Position numbers and translations under genes: made by a program | Shown: one piece after another, positions 1 to 12,052 of the stretch | Numbering within the stretch: position 1 is the stretch's first letter | Layout of the letters: the number at the start of each line of letters is the position of its first letter | DNA from: Wuchereria bancrofti | Taxonomy: Eukaryota > Nematoda > Chromadorea > Rhabditida > Onchocercidae | Direction: 5' to 3' | DNA length: 64,000 bases | Assembly: GCA_005281725.1 (NCBI GenBank) | Contig: SSBO01000007.1 | Coordinates: 248,001 to 312,000 of the forward strand | The notes under the pieces: generated by a model | Told to the model about the DNA's origin: nothing | What the model saw: the letters and a program-made list of their open reading frames with translations, nothing else | The model's database searches: none

Positions 1-67
1 CACTTACTCCGCGGTCAATTAATTAAGTGTTCGCAGTTCCCAAGCAGTCCAACTTTGTTTACTTCAG

Positions 68-2432
68 GTTTTTCGCGATAGCTTAGCATGTGCTGCATCA
101 TTTGACAGCAAAATGGCACCTGTTGTAGCAAAATGGCAACGTATGAGACAATCAGAAATACCATTAGCTACAAATGAGAATGAAGGCCACCATTTACGAA
201 ATCGACCAAGGAATTCACATATCTATAATACAAGAAGGTAGTTCAACATCATATTAAACTCTTTTAGAATGTCTTATCTTTCAAGAGCATATTGTTTATA
301 ACTACATTTGAAGAATCCGAAAATAATTGATTGAGTTTTAAAATGTTTTTTCATATTCTTAATTTTGGATTTTACTTCGATTTCGCAAAAAAAAATAACA
401 TGAATTTCAGCCGTCATGAAGAAAAACAACACGGAGATCAAAAAAATGGTGTGTCAACAAGTACAACTAGATCTTATCGTTCTGGGCGATCTGGAAGAAT
501 GCCAAGCGGGTATTATCGAAATTTGAATAATGGAATATATATGACACATGATCAAGGTTATTATTTACATTTGTAATTTTTTGCGAACTTTTTCATTTTC
601 TAATGTGTAATGCAAACTCGAGTTAATTTTTTTAGGTCCTGCAAATTCGGAACCTTTCAGTTGGTCTAATAATCAGGTTAGACTTTTTTTTCTGCTTCTA
701 CTAATAAAATAGTAGCAGCAGACTTTTGGCAAATTTATTATTTTGGATGGTTTGGTTGTGAATATGGAAAAAAGTCTGTATTTCGAGATATAATTTAAAG
801 ATAATGTTTTTAGAGTATAATAACGTTCGACTTATGTCATTGCATTTTTACCTTTCTACTTGTCGGCTCCGCTTTCCATTTTTAAACTTTTATGTTGATT
901 AACTAATTCCAGGATTCTGGTCGTGCGAGAAGAAATACCACCGAATGTAATCATGCAAAGTAGGTGTTGTACTGTTATTAAAAAAAAAGAAAAAAAAGGA
1001 AATAGCTGTTATTTTCAAATCTATTTCATTATTATGGAAATTATCCAGTATTTTTGTGCATTTTATCATTCAATTTTTCAGGAATCACCAGACAAACAGT
1101 AATGCTGTACAATCAGAAGATCAGCCGGGTTAGTTTTTGAAAGTTGAAATGGGCTGAAATTTTCAGTTTTCTTTTTAAATACTGGAGCCAACATTTCGCA
1201 CATTAAATACACTATTAACATAATAGTGAATAATAGTTAATTAAATATTGATTAAATGCGTGAAAAGTTATTACCACTATATGTCCTCTTGGAATGTTTT
1301 CCTAATTCATAGCTACACTTTAAATTTTAAAGTAAAAATCTCACTTAACAGTAATGCAATGGCTAAAATACTGTAATATTAGAATCATTATTTCGTGACA
1401 CCGAATAAACAGAAAGTGGAACATATCATTCATCTGGGAATTGTAAAATGCATTCTTGTGATTAAAAAATATGTCAACTGAATGGCTCAATTAATGGGAA
1501 TGCTTTATTTTGTTGTATTTTTTTGTAGGGCCATCTGGATTACAGAACAAAAATAGCCTGATAAATCTGAGAAGAAGCTCGAGAAAAAGAGAGAAACGTT
1601 ACAACTTGTTAGTATTTCATTCAATAATTTTTATTTCTTTTTTTCTTAAGATATTCTATTTATTACGTAGTATGTGATCTTAATTATTTCCTTTTTTTCA
1701 TCCATAATTCAGCATATGATGAATGTTATCATCAATTTATATCAGTTACTTAAATAATCTTTTCATTGCTGATAACAGGACTGTAATTTTAGTGGTGCAG
1801 TGACAGTAACAGATGAAAGTGATGAAGATACAGCAAAAGATGATGATATTTTATGCGATGCAAGAAATACAGCTGAAATAGATGATAATAATGATGATAA
1901 TGATGATGATCAGTTAAGCGATTGTAGTTGGAATATGCGAACAAGTAATACGAAGAAAAATAAAAAGTGCATTCCTCATTTTTTTTTTCTGTGTTGAAGA
2001 ACAAATTAAGGAATTTTAGAAATTTTTAGTTTAGTTTCATGTTAGATGCAAATATGTAAATGATAAATTCGAAGATAACTCTATTCTACTGAGCAGTGGT
2101 CAAAGTTTTATTGCTTTATTTAAAATTAAGTTTTTAGCCATCGAAAACGAACATGTGGAAGTCAGGAAAGTGTGGAAATTAACAAGAAGCGACGTCGACA
2201 AACCACATTGAAAAAATTTAAAGAAGACTCAAATTCTGCACCGTACTCCGTTAATGAGCAGAATTCAGCAGTGGCAAGAACCTATGTGACAAGAAATCGA
2301 CAAGAACATCGGAATCATACAGCTACACGAGCAAACGGTGATAGCCATCCGCGGATTCGATTAAGACGATCCGTTCAACGCAATGTTAATTATAATGAAA
2401 ATGAAGTTAGTGATGAAGTTGATGACAATTAG
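68..2432 (+). CDS. 3' part of a nuclear-type protein with basic and acidic tracts; possible BRWD/PHIP C-terminal tail
   Basis: Eight exons chain in one frame: 68-237, 411-556, 636-676, 913-959, 1082-1128, 1529-1607, 1793-1966 and 2138-2432, ending in TAG/TAA at 2432. All junctions are GT-AG and phases agree. The first exon is open from a good acceptor (TTACTTCAG) at 59-67, so the gene probably begins left of the window. An ATG at 113 is the alternative start and would give 317 residues. The product has no transmembrane segment. It is rich in Arg/Ser, has an acidic tract (DDNNDDNDDDQ) in exon 7 and a KKRRR cluster in exon 8, and ends RIRLRRSVQRNVNYNENE plus acidic residues. Alternating NLS-like and acidic blocks suggest a nuclear or chromatin protein. 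The RRSSRKR stretch and the Arg-rich then acidic end resemble, from memory, the C-terminus of BRWD/PHIP bromodomain proteins. That identity is only a hypothesis; the exon structure is much firmer. Confidence 0.7.
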
Positions 2433-5400
2433 GTATCGAATAATAGCTTAAAACGAAAAAAAAACTCAAATGTAGTAAGTAGTGTATTTTATTTTCTTTG
2501 TATTCTTCAAATTTTCAGTGAATTTTAAATTATATTTGCATAGGTGAAGGATCAGCTGTATGCAGATATTCTACGTTTTTCTTTTTTTTTAAAAAAAATT
2601 ATATATATTGACAAATTATTTAAACTTGAATATAATTTAAATATAAATGGATAATTTCAAATAAGCTGGGAGTTCAGATCAAATTCAAATACGGTATGTA
2701 GTTTTTGGTAAATTGATAATAAAATTGGACGTTACTATGCATTTCAGCTTTATAAGATATTAAGGATTGCAGGAATATTTTAAGATATATGCTTAGGCTT
2801 TCCCTTGTCTGAGTCTTTTATCTTACCTGAGTTTCATATTTCAGCATTTTTAAAAAATTACTAACTTATGTGAAATAGCTATGCTTCTGTATATTTACTA
2901 TCTTTATAAACGTTGAAATATGATGAAGCGTCATAAAATGTATTATCATCTACACCGGTTCTTATGAATAATCATGTACTGTAGAAGTAATGAGCACCAG
3001 TCGATAGGCATAAAGTGATATTTGATTGTAGTATATAAATATATGTTGTATTATAAAATGTTTTTTCTCCTTTTAAAGATAAAAAATCAAATTTTAAAGT
3101 TTGATAAAATTTTTAATCATTTATTGTTTGCAAATGCTTTAGTTTACATTGTTTTTCTTTTTTTTATCTCACGTAGCACAAGTATTCCTTTCATTTAAGC
3201 TAACTATTTTTGGCTATATTTTAAATATTTCTATTTCGACAAAAAATATGAATTAAGTGGAAATGGACTTTTGTGGAAATTTTTTATTGAAATTCACAAA
3301 TTGTATCACAAAGTGTGGTTTAGTAGATAACTTTACTATCAAATACTATCAGTATATTTCTTCGATGTTCTAACTTTTCGATATAACATTTTACCTTTTT
3401 CCAGTTGTTAATGTTTGTGTGATGATATGTGTTGTAAAACAATTTAAAATAGGAATCGAATTATTTCAAAAAATTGATGAAGTTATGTTTTTTGATCGCT
3501 TAATACTTAAGTTTAAAATTCATTTTGTTCATTTGTTTATCTTTGATCCTTTATTTTGTTGGAAATTATTTTTGATTTGTATTCGTAAATTGAAACTTTT
3601 GCAATTAAATCTATGCTTTTTAAATTACATTTATCAAGGAAGAACAAATGCATTTACATATGCTATAGCTTTTATGACATTTTAAAATGAAAATTCTTTT
3701 TTTTTGGTCATAAATTCAGTAAATGGAGTAGTCCAAAGATGTGGTGGTCATTTCTGAATTACGGCAGAATTAAATGTAAACATTTTTACAAGAATGAAGT
3801 TAGACAGAGTTTATTCACTTCATTAACATATTAGAAGGCTATCAATTAATTGCAAAAATCAATTAAGAACGAAAGTTTTCTGCTAATGATCAGTTCTCAG
3901 TAATTGGATTGTAAACAATATGTGGGATTGATGTTATAACAAAGGATACATTTTATCAATTAAAATAGTATATTTGGAATTTGCGAAGAAATATTGAATT
4001 TAAATTTGGGGTTGTGATTGATTATAAAATAGTATCTGAACCTTGTGGAATATTTGAATTAAGATTTAAAATTATAGTTGATATATTTATACTTTTGAAA
4101 TTTGTACATTTTATAACATCTTAGTTACACCTTATTTAATTATTTCAAATTTTACCAATTACTATTACAATTATAAAATAGTACTTGAACTTTAATTTTT
4201 CCAGCATTTGAACCTAAATTTAAAATTGTAATTGATACATTTATTTTATTCTTAAATTGGAAAATTAAATTGTTACATTTGTAAAATAAATAGAAAATTT
4301 GAATTCCACTAAGCGTAGCAGCAGCTATCAATATTATTTGTGATGCTAAATATTATTTGTAATGCTAATGTTCAAATCAAATAATTTTCATTATTTAGTG
4401 TAATTATAATTTTTTAAAATTTTAAAAAATTTTAATGGTAACATTTCGTAATTATTAGATGTATAACAGATATAATTGTTAGAAAATCTTCACTAAACAT
4501 TATTGTTTGATTTTTTTATAAAATAATATAAAATAATAGTATGTTCAAAATTTACAACGAAATCTTATAAAAAATTGTTCAAAACGAAAAAAGAAGTGAA
4601 AGTTTGAAAGCTTGAAATTCAATTTAATCTTTAATATGTATGTGATGTAAACAAAAAAGAAAAAATGAAAAAAAGTTCAAATAAGTTTTAACGTATTGTA
4701 TTTTCGAATTAAATAATTTTGCTTTTTTAGTAAAATTATAAATTTTTGAAATTTTTAGAAATTTTAACGATAATCATTTCCATTAAATAGTTATGGATAA
4801 CTTGTTATAAAAATTGTGTTAATTATATATTTTATAAATAATCCATCCATGATTATATGAACTGGAAGATTGATTTAAGTTAATAATATTATAATATTAT
4901 TGATTGAAACTTTTCTAATCATTTGGATTGTAATTTTTAAATTATTCAAACTAGTGATCATTAAAAGTAATTTTTACAACACATAATACTAAAATTAGAA
5001 TTAAAATTGTTGATATTATTCTATTACTGATATCATTGTAAATGGATATCATTCTATCATTTTTATTAAACAATCTCTAATATTAATATTTTTGATTTAC
5101 TTTACCTTATTTTTTTTTTTTTTTTTTTTAAAACTGTACTGTTGTCTTGATGGAGCGCAAAAGTACGCACAATAAATTTGACAAATAGATTTTGAATTAT
5201 TTTCTTGTAGGATTAGAAATGCCTTTTTATCATAATAAATCGCACTATTTGTGATAACATTTACAATTAATGTTATTGTATTGAAAAAAAAGTTATTATT
5301 CCAGGAAAATTTTTTTTTAAAAAAGAAAAAAAAGAAAAAAACGTTGTTTATTTCTATCTTACTCCTATAATGATTGATTAAATGATTGATTAATCAATCA

Positions 5401-6062
5401 ATTAAGATTACAATTAAATACTATTGCATTCACACAGCTACAATTAATGTTATTGTATTGAAAAAAAAGTTATTATTCCAGGAAAACTTTTTTTTAAAAA
5501 TTACTTCTATTCTCTGATAACGAATGATAATTTTATCAATCAGTCAGGTTAAATTTTTGTTCAATTTAATTCATTTATGTTTTCTTTTTTTTTGGAAAAA
5601 TTTGTAGCTAATTTGATGTATGCCACTAACCATCTATTTTTAAGTGATGATTATATGGGATATCTGATCGATTTATTGATTTATTCATAATTTTGCAATT
5701 AGACAACGCGTTGAATTTGTTGTCCGTAGCAACCAACGGTAATGTGACAAATGTGTAAACTTGCAAAAAGTTTTTTTTTTTTTAGTTTTGCTTGATAGAT
5801 TTGTTGGATTTCTAGAATGCTTATAACTGATAGTCTTTTAGCAAAATAATCGTTTTTTTTTTCTTTTCTGTTCTTTTTTCCTAAAGCAAATAAATTATGA
5901 AATAACTTTTTCTTAAATCTTTGCATATAACCTGTAAAAGGTTATATTTAAGAGTTAGCGATTTATAGAAAAAAAAAAAGGACTACGAGTAGAGTGATTT
6001 CAGTAAGATGTGGTAAATTTCAGGAAGATTTAAAGACAACAACAAGAAGAAATTAAATAGCA
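2433..6062. other. AT-rich intergenic stretch, no gene seen
   Basis: About 3.6 kb of very AT-rich DNA with homopolymer A and T runs (for example 5107-5129). The only sizeable open frame (3419-3685) starts in low-complexity sequence, has no splice context, and encodes a Phe/Ile/Leu-rich product typical of chance translation. It contains the direct repeat at 5262/5439 described separately and a TGATTGATTAAT palindromic cluster near 5371-5406. A spliced-leader-type acceptor (AATTTCAG) lies about 40 bp before the BBIP1 ATG. Confidence 0.6.
5262..5498. repeat. Pair of about 60-bp direct repeats, 177 bp apart
   Basis: The block starting TACAATTAATGTTATTGTAT at 5262 recurs at 5439 and continues through the same A8 run and the same TTATTATTCCAGGAAAA segment before ending in T/A homopolymers. 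The copies differ by about one base over roughly 55 bp, so the duplication is recent. The unit contains a splice-acceptor-like TTATTATTCCAG. I see no coding potential. Confidence 0.8.
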
Positions 6063-6579
6063 ATGAGCAATGAACTAAAAGAAGTACTAAATGCTACAAA
6101 TGCTCTTCTATTTTGTGAGGAAGAACTTAGCCCAGTTTTTTGTAAACCGAAACTAATTCCACTCAAATCTGTAACTCTCGAGAAATTGGAAAAAATGCAA
6201 AATGAAGCAATGGAAATAATGAAAAGAATGGAGGAGGATAGCAACGAAGCAATAGCTAAAGTAAATTTTTCGTAATCGATAAATCAAATTATTTCTAATA
6301 TTTTATAAGTCGGAAATTACGAATGACGCTCTAGTGAGATGGCGTCCAAAATTTAAGTTTAGAAAATTTTAAAATCAACTAGTATGCAAATTATTCTTGT
6401 TCACATCAATAAAATCAATCATATTTTATTAGCTTTTCGAAATAATAAACTACATAAAACTATAACATAAAATTCAGGAAAAGACGGAATACATTTCAAG
6501 TGAGTCTGAAGGAAGAAGCACTGCTGATATTTGGACTGCTGAAGGAAACCAGGAAATAACGACAAAAACAACAGACTAA
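6063..6579 (+). CDS. bbip-1: BBSome-interacting protein 1 (BBIP1/BBIP10) homologue
   Basis: Two exons, 6063-6260 and 6478-6579, joined in phase 0 (AAA|GTAAAT ... ATTCAG|GAA), give a 99-residue protein. Residues 26-46 carry the family signature CKPKLIPLKSVTLEKLEKMQ, nearly identical to the CKPKLLPLKSLTLEKLEKMQ core of animal BBIP1 as I recall it. A short acidic, helix-prone stretch (EAMEIMKRMEEDSNEA) follows, then a polar Ser/Thr-rich tail longer than in vertebrates. BBIP1 is the smallest BBSome subunit; the complex acts at the base of cilia in trafficking of ciliary membrane proteins. In nematodes, cilia exist only on sensory neurons. A trans-splice-type acceptor (AATTTCAG) lies about 40 bp upstream of the ATG. 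The gene ends 49 bp from the convergent mrps-6 stop. The short conserved core makes the call firm; the tail is not conserved as far as I can judge. Confidence 0.9.
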
Positions 6580-6628
6580 TTTTACAATTTATAATATCTT
6601 TTTCATGCATTGTTCAAATCTATTTACG

Positions 6629-7587
6629 CTATTCATATTTTTGCGGTTTAGGTCTGCTAATAATTTCCGGTTCTGCTATTGGATAAGATTTCGGAATAGC
6701 TTTCCATTCTTTTTCTGTTCGCTTGTAAATCATTTGTCGTGTATAATGCCCTAACTTTTGATTGTCTCGCAGAGCTTTTACCGATTCTCTGAAAAAAGGA
6801 TATAACAGAAATTTGATTGGATTAAATTCATTCTTTTTTTTACTACCAATTGTTTTTCAAACTATTTTCTCATTCGTTCTTATGTAAACATGTTGATATA
6901 ATAGTATTTAACACCACATTAATCGTCTTTTTACAATTAATCTTTTTTTTACAACTTATTTGTGAACTAAATGTGTTATTTTCTTACAAAGAAGATAGCA
7001 ACTTGATATTGTCAAAATCTAAATTTTTAATTCGATAAAGAATCAAATTAGATTACCTTTTTGATGGAGGTTTTAAAAGTTCTGCTAGATTACAATAAAT
7101 CGGCTCTTTCGGCTTTTCGTGCATATAACAAACATGAACTAAGTCGAGATCGTTGCGTAATATTGTATTTGTTGTGTCACGTACTTCACGTGGCATGAAT
7201 GCTTTAATTAAGAAGTAGCTGAAATACAAGACGGAAATTTTTCCAATCATAATTACTTTCATCTCACTTACAATAAAATTACTTACTTTGATGTATATAT
7301 ATGTTCCGTTGTTTGCTTCCTCACCCGTCTAAATGGTAAATCACGATGCCCAAGACTTTCCAATTTTTCAATAATAGCACCATTATCAAGTAAAACTTTT
7401 GCAGCACGACGTATTGTAGTAAATAATTCTGGCTATAAAAATATCAAGATACAAATGCAATTTATTGTAAAATTTGAAGCTAATTTTAAAATAATGAAAA
7501 TAAAGAATTTTAGTATAAAAATGAAAGGAAAAAAGTGTAAACCTTAGCCAGTGATCGAGTAATTAAAGTAATTTCATATGATGGCAT
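6629..7587 (-). CDS. mrps-6: Mitochondrial ribosomal protein bS6m (MRPS6)
   Basis: Four exons on the minus strand, 7543-7587, 7287-7432, 7057-7218 and 6629-6788, with matching phases, encode 170 residues. The N-terminus MPSYEITLITRSLAKPELF and the segments DNGAIIEKLESLGHRDLPFR and YFLIKAFMPREVRDTTN follow the bS6 beta-alpha-beta pattern (PxYE start, internal GxxxxxxxxLGxRxLPyR, then a YFL...F strand). bS6 binds 16S-like rRNA with bS18 in the small-subunit platform; here it would act in the mitochondrial ribosome. The C-terminal extension after about residue 118 (RQMIYKRTEKEWKAIPKSYP) is typical of animal mitochondrial versions rather than bacterial ones. The start is the only in-frame ATG before the conserved PSYE. 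The gene is convergent with BBIP1 and its upstream side faces the tail of the EGF-repeat gene. Confidence 0.92.
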
Positions 7588-8845
7588 TTCTAATTTATTA
7601 TAAATTCATTGACAGCAGCAACAAAAATACTTAAACAATGATTACACGCAACGATGCGCTTTCCTCATATAATCCTAAATAGGAATAGAATGAGTTTAGA
7701 AGTTTTTTTAAAAGCTTCATTCCAAAATAATGGTGACACTAATCGAGAGAATTCAAGATTTAAAAGTTAACATGAGCTTTTTTGACTTACAAACGAGAAA
7801 ATTCAAAGTACAACAAAAACATTCTGAATGTTTCTTGACAAAACTTGAGATTATATGAAAATCTGAGGTTAACTATTAATATTAAATGAATACTTCACAT
7901 ATATACTAAGACTAGAAACTTAAGAAAGACAATCATGTAACCTTTAAAGTAATCCTCATGCATATTTAAGAAATAATTCTGACATCATTCTGTCCACAAA
8001 TGTTCATAATTCTTGAAACTACCTATCATTGTATAACTAATGAATGCAAAAGTCTTTAAAATCCTTTAAATCTCTAAAAATAATTATTCGCCGTTTTTTT
8101 ACCACAATCATAGTATAATAAATATATATTCCACTGCAATGAATATATTATATGTTGGATGAATTAAAATCACTTAAAGAAAAAAATTTTCAGTGTAAAC
8201 GTTTTATCGGATCAGTAAGCAATTCATTTAAACAGTCTAAATCTGATAAGATTTGAGGAAGAAAGGAAGACATGTAATCATAGAAAAATAATGATTACGG
8301 AAATCTTTTCCATGTCAAAAATATCCAGTTCATTCCTTGATAATAAAATCAAATAAAATTAGGTAAATATAAAATAGGAACAGAAAATGCCATACTATTC
8401 AAAATGAAAGTGAAAATTTTGTCAAATTCGCAAAATCTAAAAGGAATTTTTGAATTATTTTCTGATAACAAACGCAAAAATGGTAACAATGGATGGTAAA
8501 GTAAGTTATTTTACAGGAAGCAAAACTGGATGACATGAAAAAAAAAGAATGAACGCATTTAGAGTTACGAAAATGTCGATTGTTTCAAATACCCTTCATG
8601 AAATATTATTTACATTTATGACAGAAGCAACAATTTCAAAATGGTTACTCAATTTTGTAATAAGTTGAAGTTTTTTATCCCTATAGAGATATCGTATTAA
8701 ATCATAGCAATTAGTGGTAAATAAGAGAAAAATAAGAAAAAAAAGACGAGTAGAATTTATAGAAAAATACATTATGGTAGATATTTCACATATAATTTCA
8801 CATAAAAATAAAATGTCATTAAACATGAGAAATACATTCATGATT
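7588..8845. other. Intergenic: mrps-6 upstream region and 3' flank of the EGF-repeat gene
   Basis: About 1.26 kb of AT-rich DNA. It should hold the mrps-6 promoter and the 3' UTR and poly(A) site of the minus-strand gene ending at 8846. I see no further exon. A long open frame at 8596-8982 is the wrong frame of the last coding exon of the neighbouring gene. Confidence 0.6.
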
Positions 8846-11722
8846 CTAGCTATTTTGAAAAGCATTGGAAAATTGGGAACGTGGTAGCATTTGGTATGGA
8901 TAAGACGAATATTGAGGTGGAAGAGCTGCTTCGTCATTAATAACTCCGTTAGGAGGTTGCTGTAATGCTGAAAATGTTGCAACTGCCTGAAATAGACTAT
9001 GAATTATCTGAACTAATTGATATCAGATGAATAAATGATACAATTTCAAGAAGGAAAATTAACACAGTACAAACATGCGAAGGATTTTATTTAAAAAAAA
9101 AACTGAAGCAGCTAGAAAAAAAAGTGATATAAGTGTTTCCAAAAAAGATTAATATACTTTTTAAAATAGAATTTTCTTTAACAAACGTGCAGATATTTAA
9201 GCAATTCTTATATTACAAATTTTAAATTTCGGTGTAAAAAAAAAGCAAAAGCAACAAAATATAATTTTTCTCTGCAAATAGGTAACATACCTCTTCATAA
9301 GAGGGTGGTGGATCGAAAGGCTTGGACGAATTTGCATCACTTGTTAAATTAGGATCAACAACTGGCATTGAATTAAGATGAACTATATATGATGACAAAA
9401 AATAATTGTGCGGCCCTGCTGCCAAAGATTCACCACTATTATCATTTAGTAAATTCTCCTAAAATATGAATGAATAATAGAAATCCATTATGTTTCAACA
9501 AGTAGTAGTTCAACAAACAGACCACTTAGAACCGAATACATCGGAAAGTGTACTGCGAATCAGCCGTAGAATGCTGATAAAGGATTTTTAAGCCAAATAA
9601 CGAAAATGTTCCGTAAAATTATGCATTCAAATTTTATATTATAATCTATGCTTAACAAAATTTGCAGGACTTTTAACCTAAACAGTGGAAAATGTTCTGT
9701 AAAATTGTACCTGCATTCGTAGATAAATTTCATTCCCCGTCCTATTACTGCTTCTGTTCAACTCCAATTCACGACGTCGATGACTAGTAGTACCCTCATC
9801 GCAAATTGTACTTAGTGGTGTTCTTCGACGTCCTATATAAATAGAATTCTCTGTAGCGTACGGAACGAAGTTTGTTGACTTCACTTCAAAGTTTACTTCG
9901 CAACTAATTTAGAAATTTTATAGTAAGCTTTGGTAATCGGTAATATTAATCACTTCGAATATTCCAACCTTAACTACTAAACTTTAGAAATACTAAAAAA
10001 TAACTTCGTGAACGAGTAGGTTTTCTTGGGAACAAATCCAGACGACAAACAACACAACAGATAATTACAATTACAATGCATAATAAAGGCAGACCAAGCA
10101 CAACACCCCATGATGCCGCATATTCCTGAAATAAAAGTTATATTAAAAATAATTTAGTAACATCCTTCTTTTTTTAATAGATGAAATATTTATCGTTTTT
10201 TACTAACCTAATAACACGAAATATGGCACGGAAACTTTACGCAAAGCAGAACTTGAGAGAAAAAAAAGTGTTCAAACGTTAATCCTTTATTTCGAAAAAA
10301 AAAAGATCTAGTAAAAGTAACCTGACAAAATTGTCCTGTATACCAATAATCCAAGCATTTACAGTGTCCGTTATCCATCGGACGACCACCATTTAAGCAT
10401 TTAACATGCTCGCAGTGCAGACCGTGTATATATTCTGGATAGGGACATCTGAAAATTTATAGTTTCTTCGGGCAAATACTTCCCCGAGATAAGTATTTTG
10501 TAACTTCCTATTTAAAACTCGATTCTATTATTTTGATGTTTGCATCTTCATCCTGCTATTCATCTTGCTACTAAATCAATAAATTATTCGTCGACATAAA
10601 TTTCACATATTAAAGTTCATTCGAAATATCCTAATTACATGGTTCATGTGAATATTATCCTCCTAGCAACAAATAATTACAAACCTGCATGTATACTGCG
10701 TTGGAATAAGCTTAGGTATTTTTACTAAAGTGCCATTATTGACGCAAACCAATTCTTCGCATAAATGACCTCGGTAGAATTTGGGACAAATACATTCGCC
10801 TAAAAATTAAACCAATACAATGAAATAGAACTACTCAAAGGACTTAATCGGAATTTTAGAAACTTGAAGTTTGGTAGTTAAAAATGCTAAATACTGAATC
10901 TTGGCAAATATTATCTAATAATCAATTTAATTCGATCCAGCTGTTATTTGACTTAAGGATTATATTCCATCTAGTAAGGCTCAATCCATAATTTTCTTAT
11001 GGACTTTTAAGTAAGGAAAAATCGTAAAAATAACCATCAGAAGAAACTGTTGGTTTCTTATAACTTTCCTGAGAAATTTTTATTACCGTAACTGTTTTCT
11101 GTAATGTAAAACTGACACTCTTACCTCTTAATGTCTTCATGCCTCCATTAAGGCAATCCGGTGTTAAACCAAGCATTTTTTTCAGATATTCCAATGAATC
11201 AGCCATTATATTGGTGAAATGAATGCCACCGTTTTTTGTTCCAACATTTCCAGAGTAACTAAGTTTTGGCATGTTTTGTACACCTGGTTTCAAAGGCACA
11301 AGAAAATTTTTACTATTATTCGTTATAGTTGTCGTTCGTAATGTTGTGAGCTGAAAAAAAAAGTATGTGTTTGTCGTTAAACTTTCATGTAAAATTCACT
11401 AATGTGTAGTTTATGTTTTCCAATAAATTGTCTAATAAGCTTAAAGTAATTAGCTTCGATGATATACAACTTGTTAGTAGGAGCGAATTAATATAAAACG
11501 GTTCCAGTAAACGTTGTTAACATCATTCTGGACATTCAGATTTTAGTTTAGTCACTGATAAAGCATAGTTATTAAAGAAAGCGCTATATGAGAAATTGTG
11601 AATAAATTGCGATCATATTGTGAAAAGAAAGAAAAGTTACATTTAGCAATAAAATGACTTTAAAAATTTCACAAGAAATTAATGGAAAAAAAAATCGTAT
11701 CAATAATAATATTAGTAACATT

Positions 11723-11757
<35 letters not shown>

Positions 11758-12052
11758 GTTATAATACTTCAGTTAAGACTAAAAAATTATCAGTGACTAA
11801 ACTAAATATTGATAAGAAATACAAACAGATTCAATATATTTTAAACGGATAAGTACATATTTAGACATAAGTATCCACTGATATATATACGAATAAATAA
11901 AGCATATTCCATACCTATCATCAAGACTTACCAGTCATTTTTTACAATGTATTTTTTATTACAAACAATAGGGTTAGCATTACCTCATATCTGTCGTCTT
12001 CTTTCAAAGCAAAATTAGTCTGATTTGATGTCGTCATCGTAATAATTAGCAT
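8846..12052 (-). CDS. Single-pass membrane protein with EGF-like repeats and cytoplasmic PPxY motifs
   Basis: Eight exons (11984-12052, 11125-11350, 10685-10799, 10322-10448, 9983-10125, 9711-9903, 9291-9458, 8846-8986) give 393 residues in a continuous frame. From about residue 99 there is a half EGF repeat (GECICPKFYRGHLCEE). A second cysteine-rich stretch to about 178 has the EGF-like spacing CLNGG...CKCLDYWYTGQFC. Residues 181-206 form a strongly hydrophobic helix (VVLGLPLLCIVIVIICCVV), followed by basic residues and an RSRS/RRRTP cytoplasmic tail. The tail carries PPPSYEE (about 341-347) and LPPQY (about 369-373), which fit the PPxY ligand of WW domains such as Nedd4-type E3 ligases. No signal peptide is visible: the N-terminus is MLIITMTTSNQTNF and an in-frame stop lies directly before the ATG, so either a 5' exon is missed or the helix acts as signal-anchor. 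Exon 5's donor choice (CTAAA|GTTTAG) is inferred from phase. I do not recognise an orthologue. Confidence 0.8.
11727..11754. repeat. (TA)n microsatellite in first intron of the EGF-repeat gene
   Basis: About 14 uninterrupted TA dinucleotides inside the 11351-11983 intron. Confidence 0.9.

Noticed and set aside
3419..3685. 88-residue hydrophobic frame
   Set aside because: Homopolymer-rich AT DNA, no splice sites or motif, composition typical of random translation.
8596..8982. 128-residue minus-strand frame rich in Leu/Ile
   Set aside because: It is a shifted frame over the last coding exon of the EGF-repeat gene plus 3' flank; the in-phase reading ends at 8846.
10200..10260. Possible extra exon (SALRKVSVPYFVLLG) in the EGF-repeat gene
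   Set aside because: Its phase does not fit the flanking exons, and direct joining of 10322 to 10125 gives the clean EGF-to-membrane reading.
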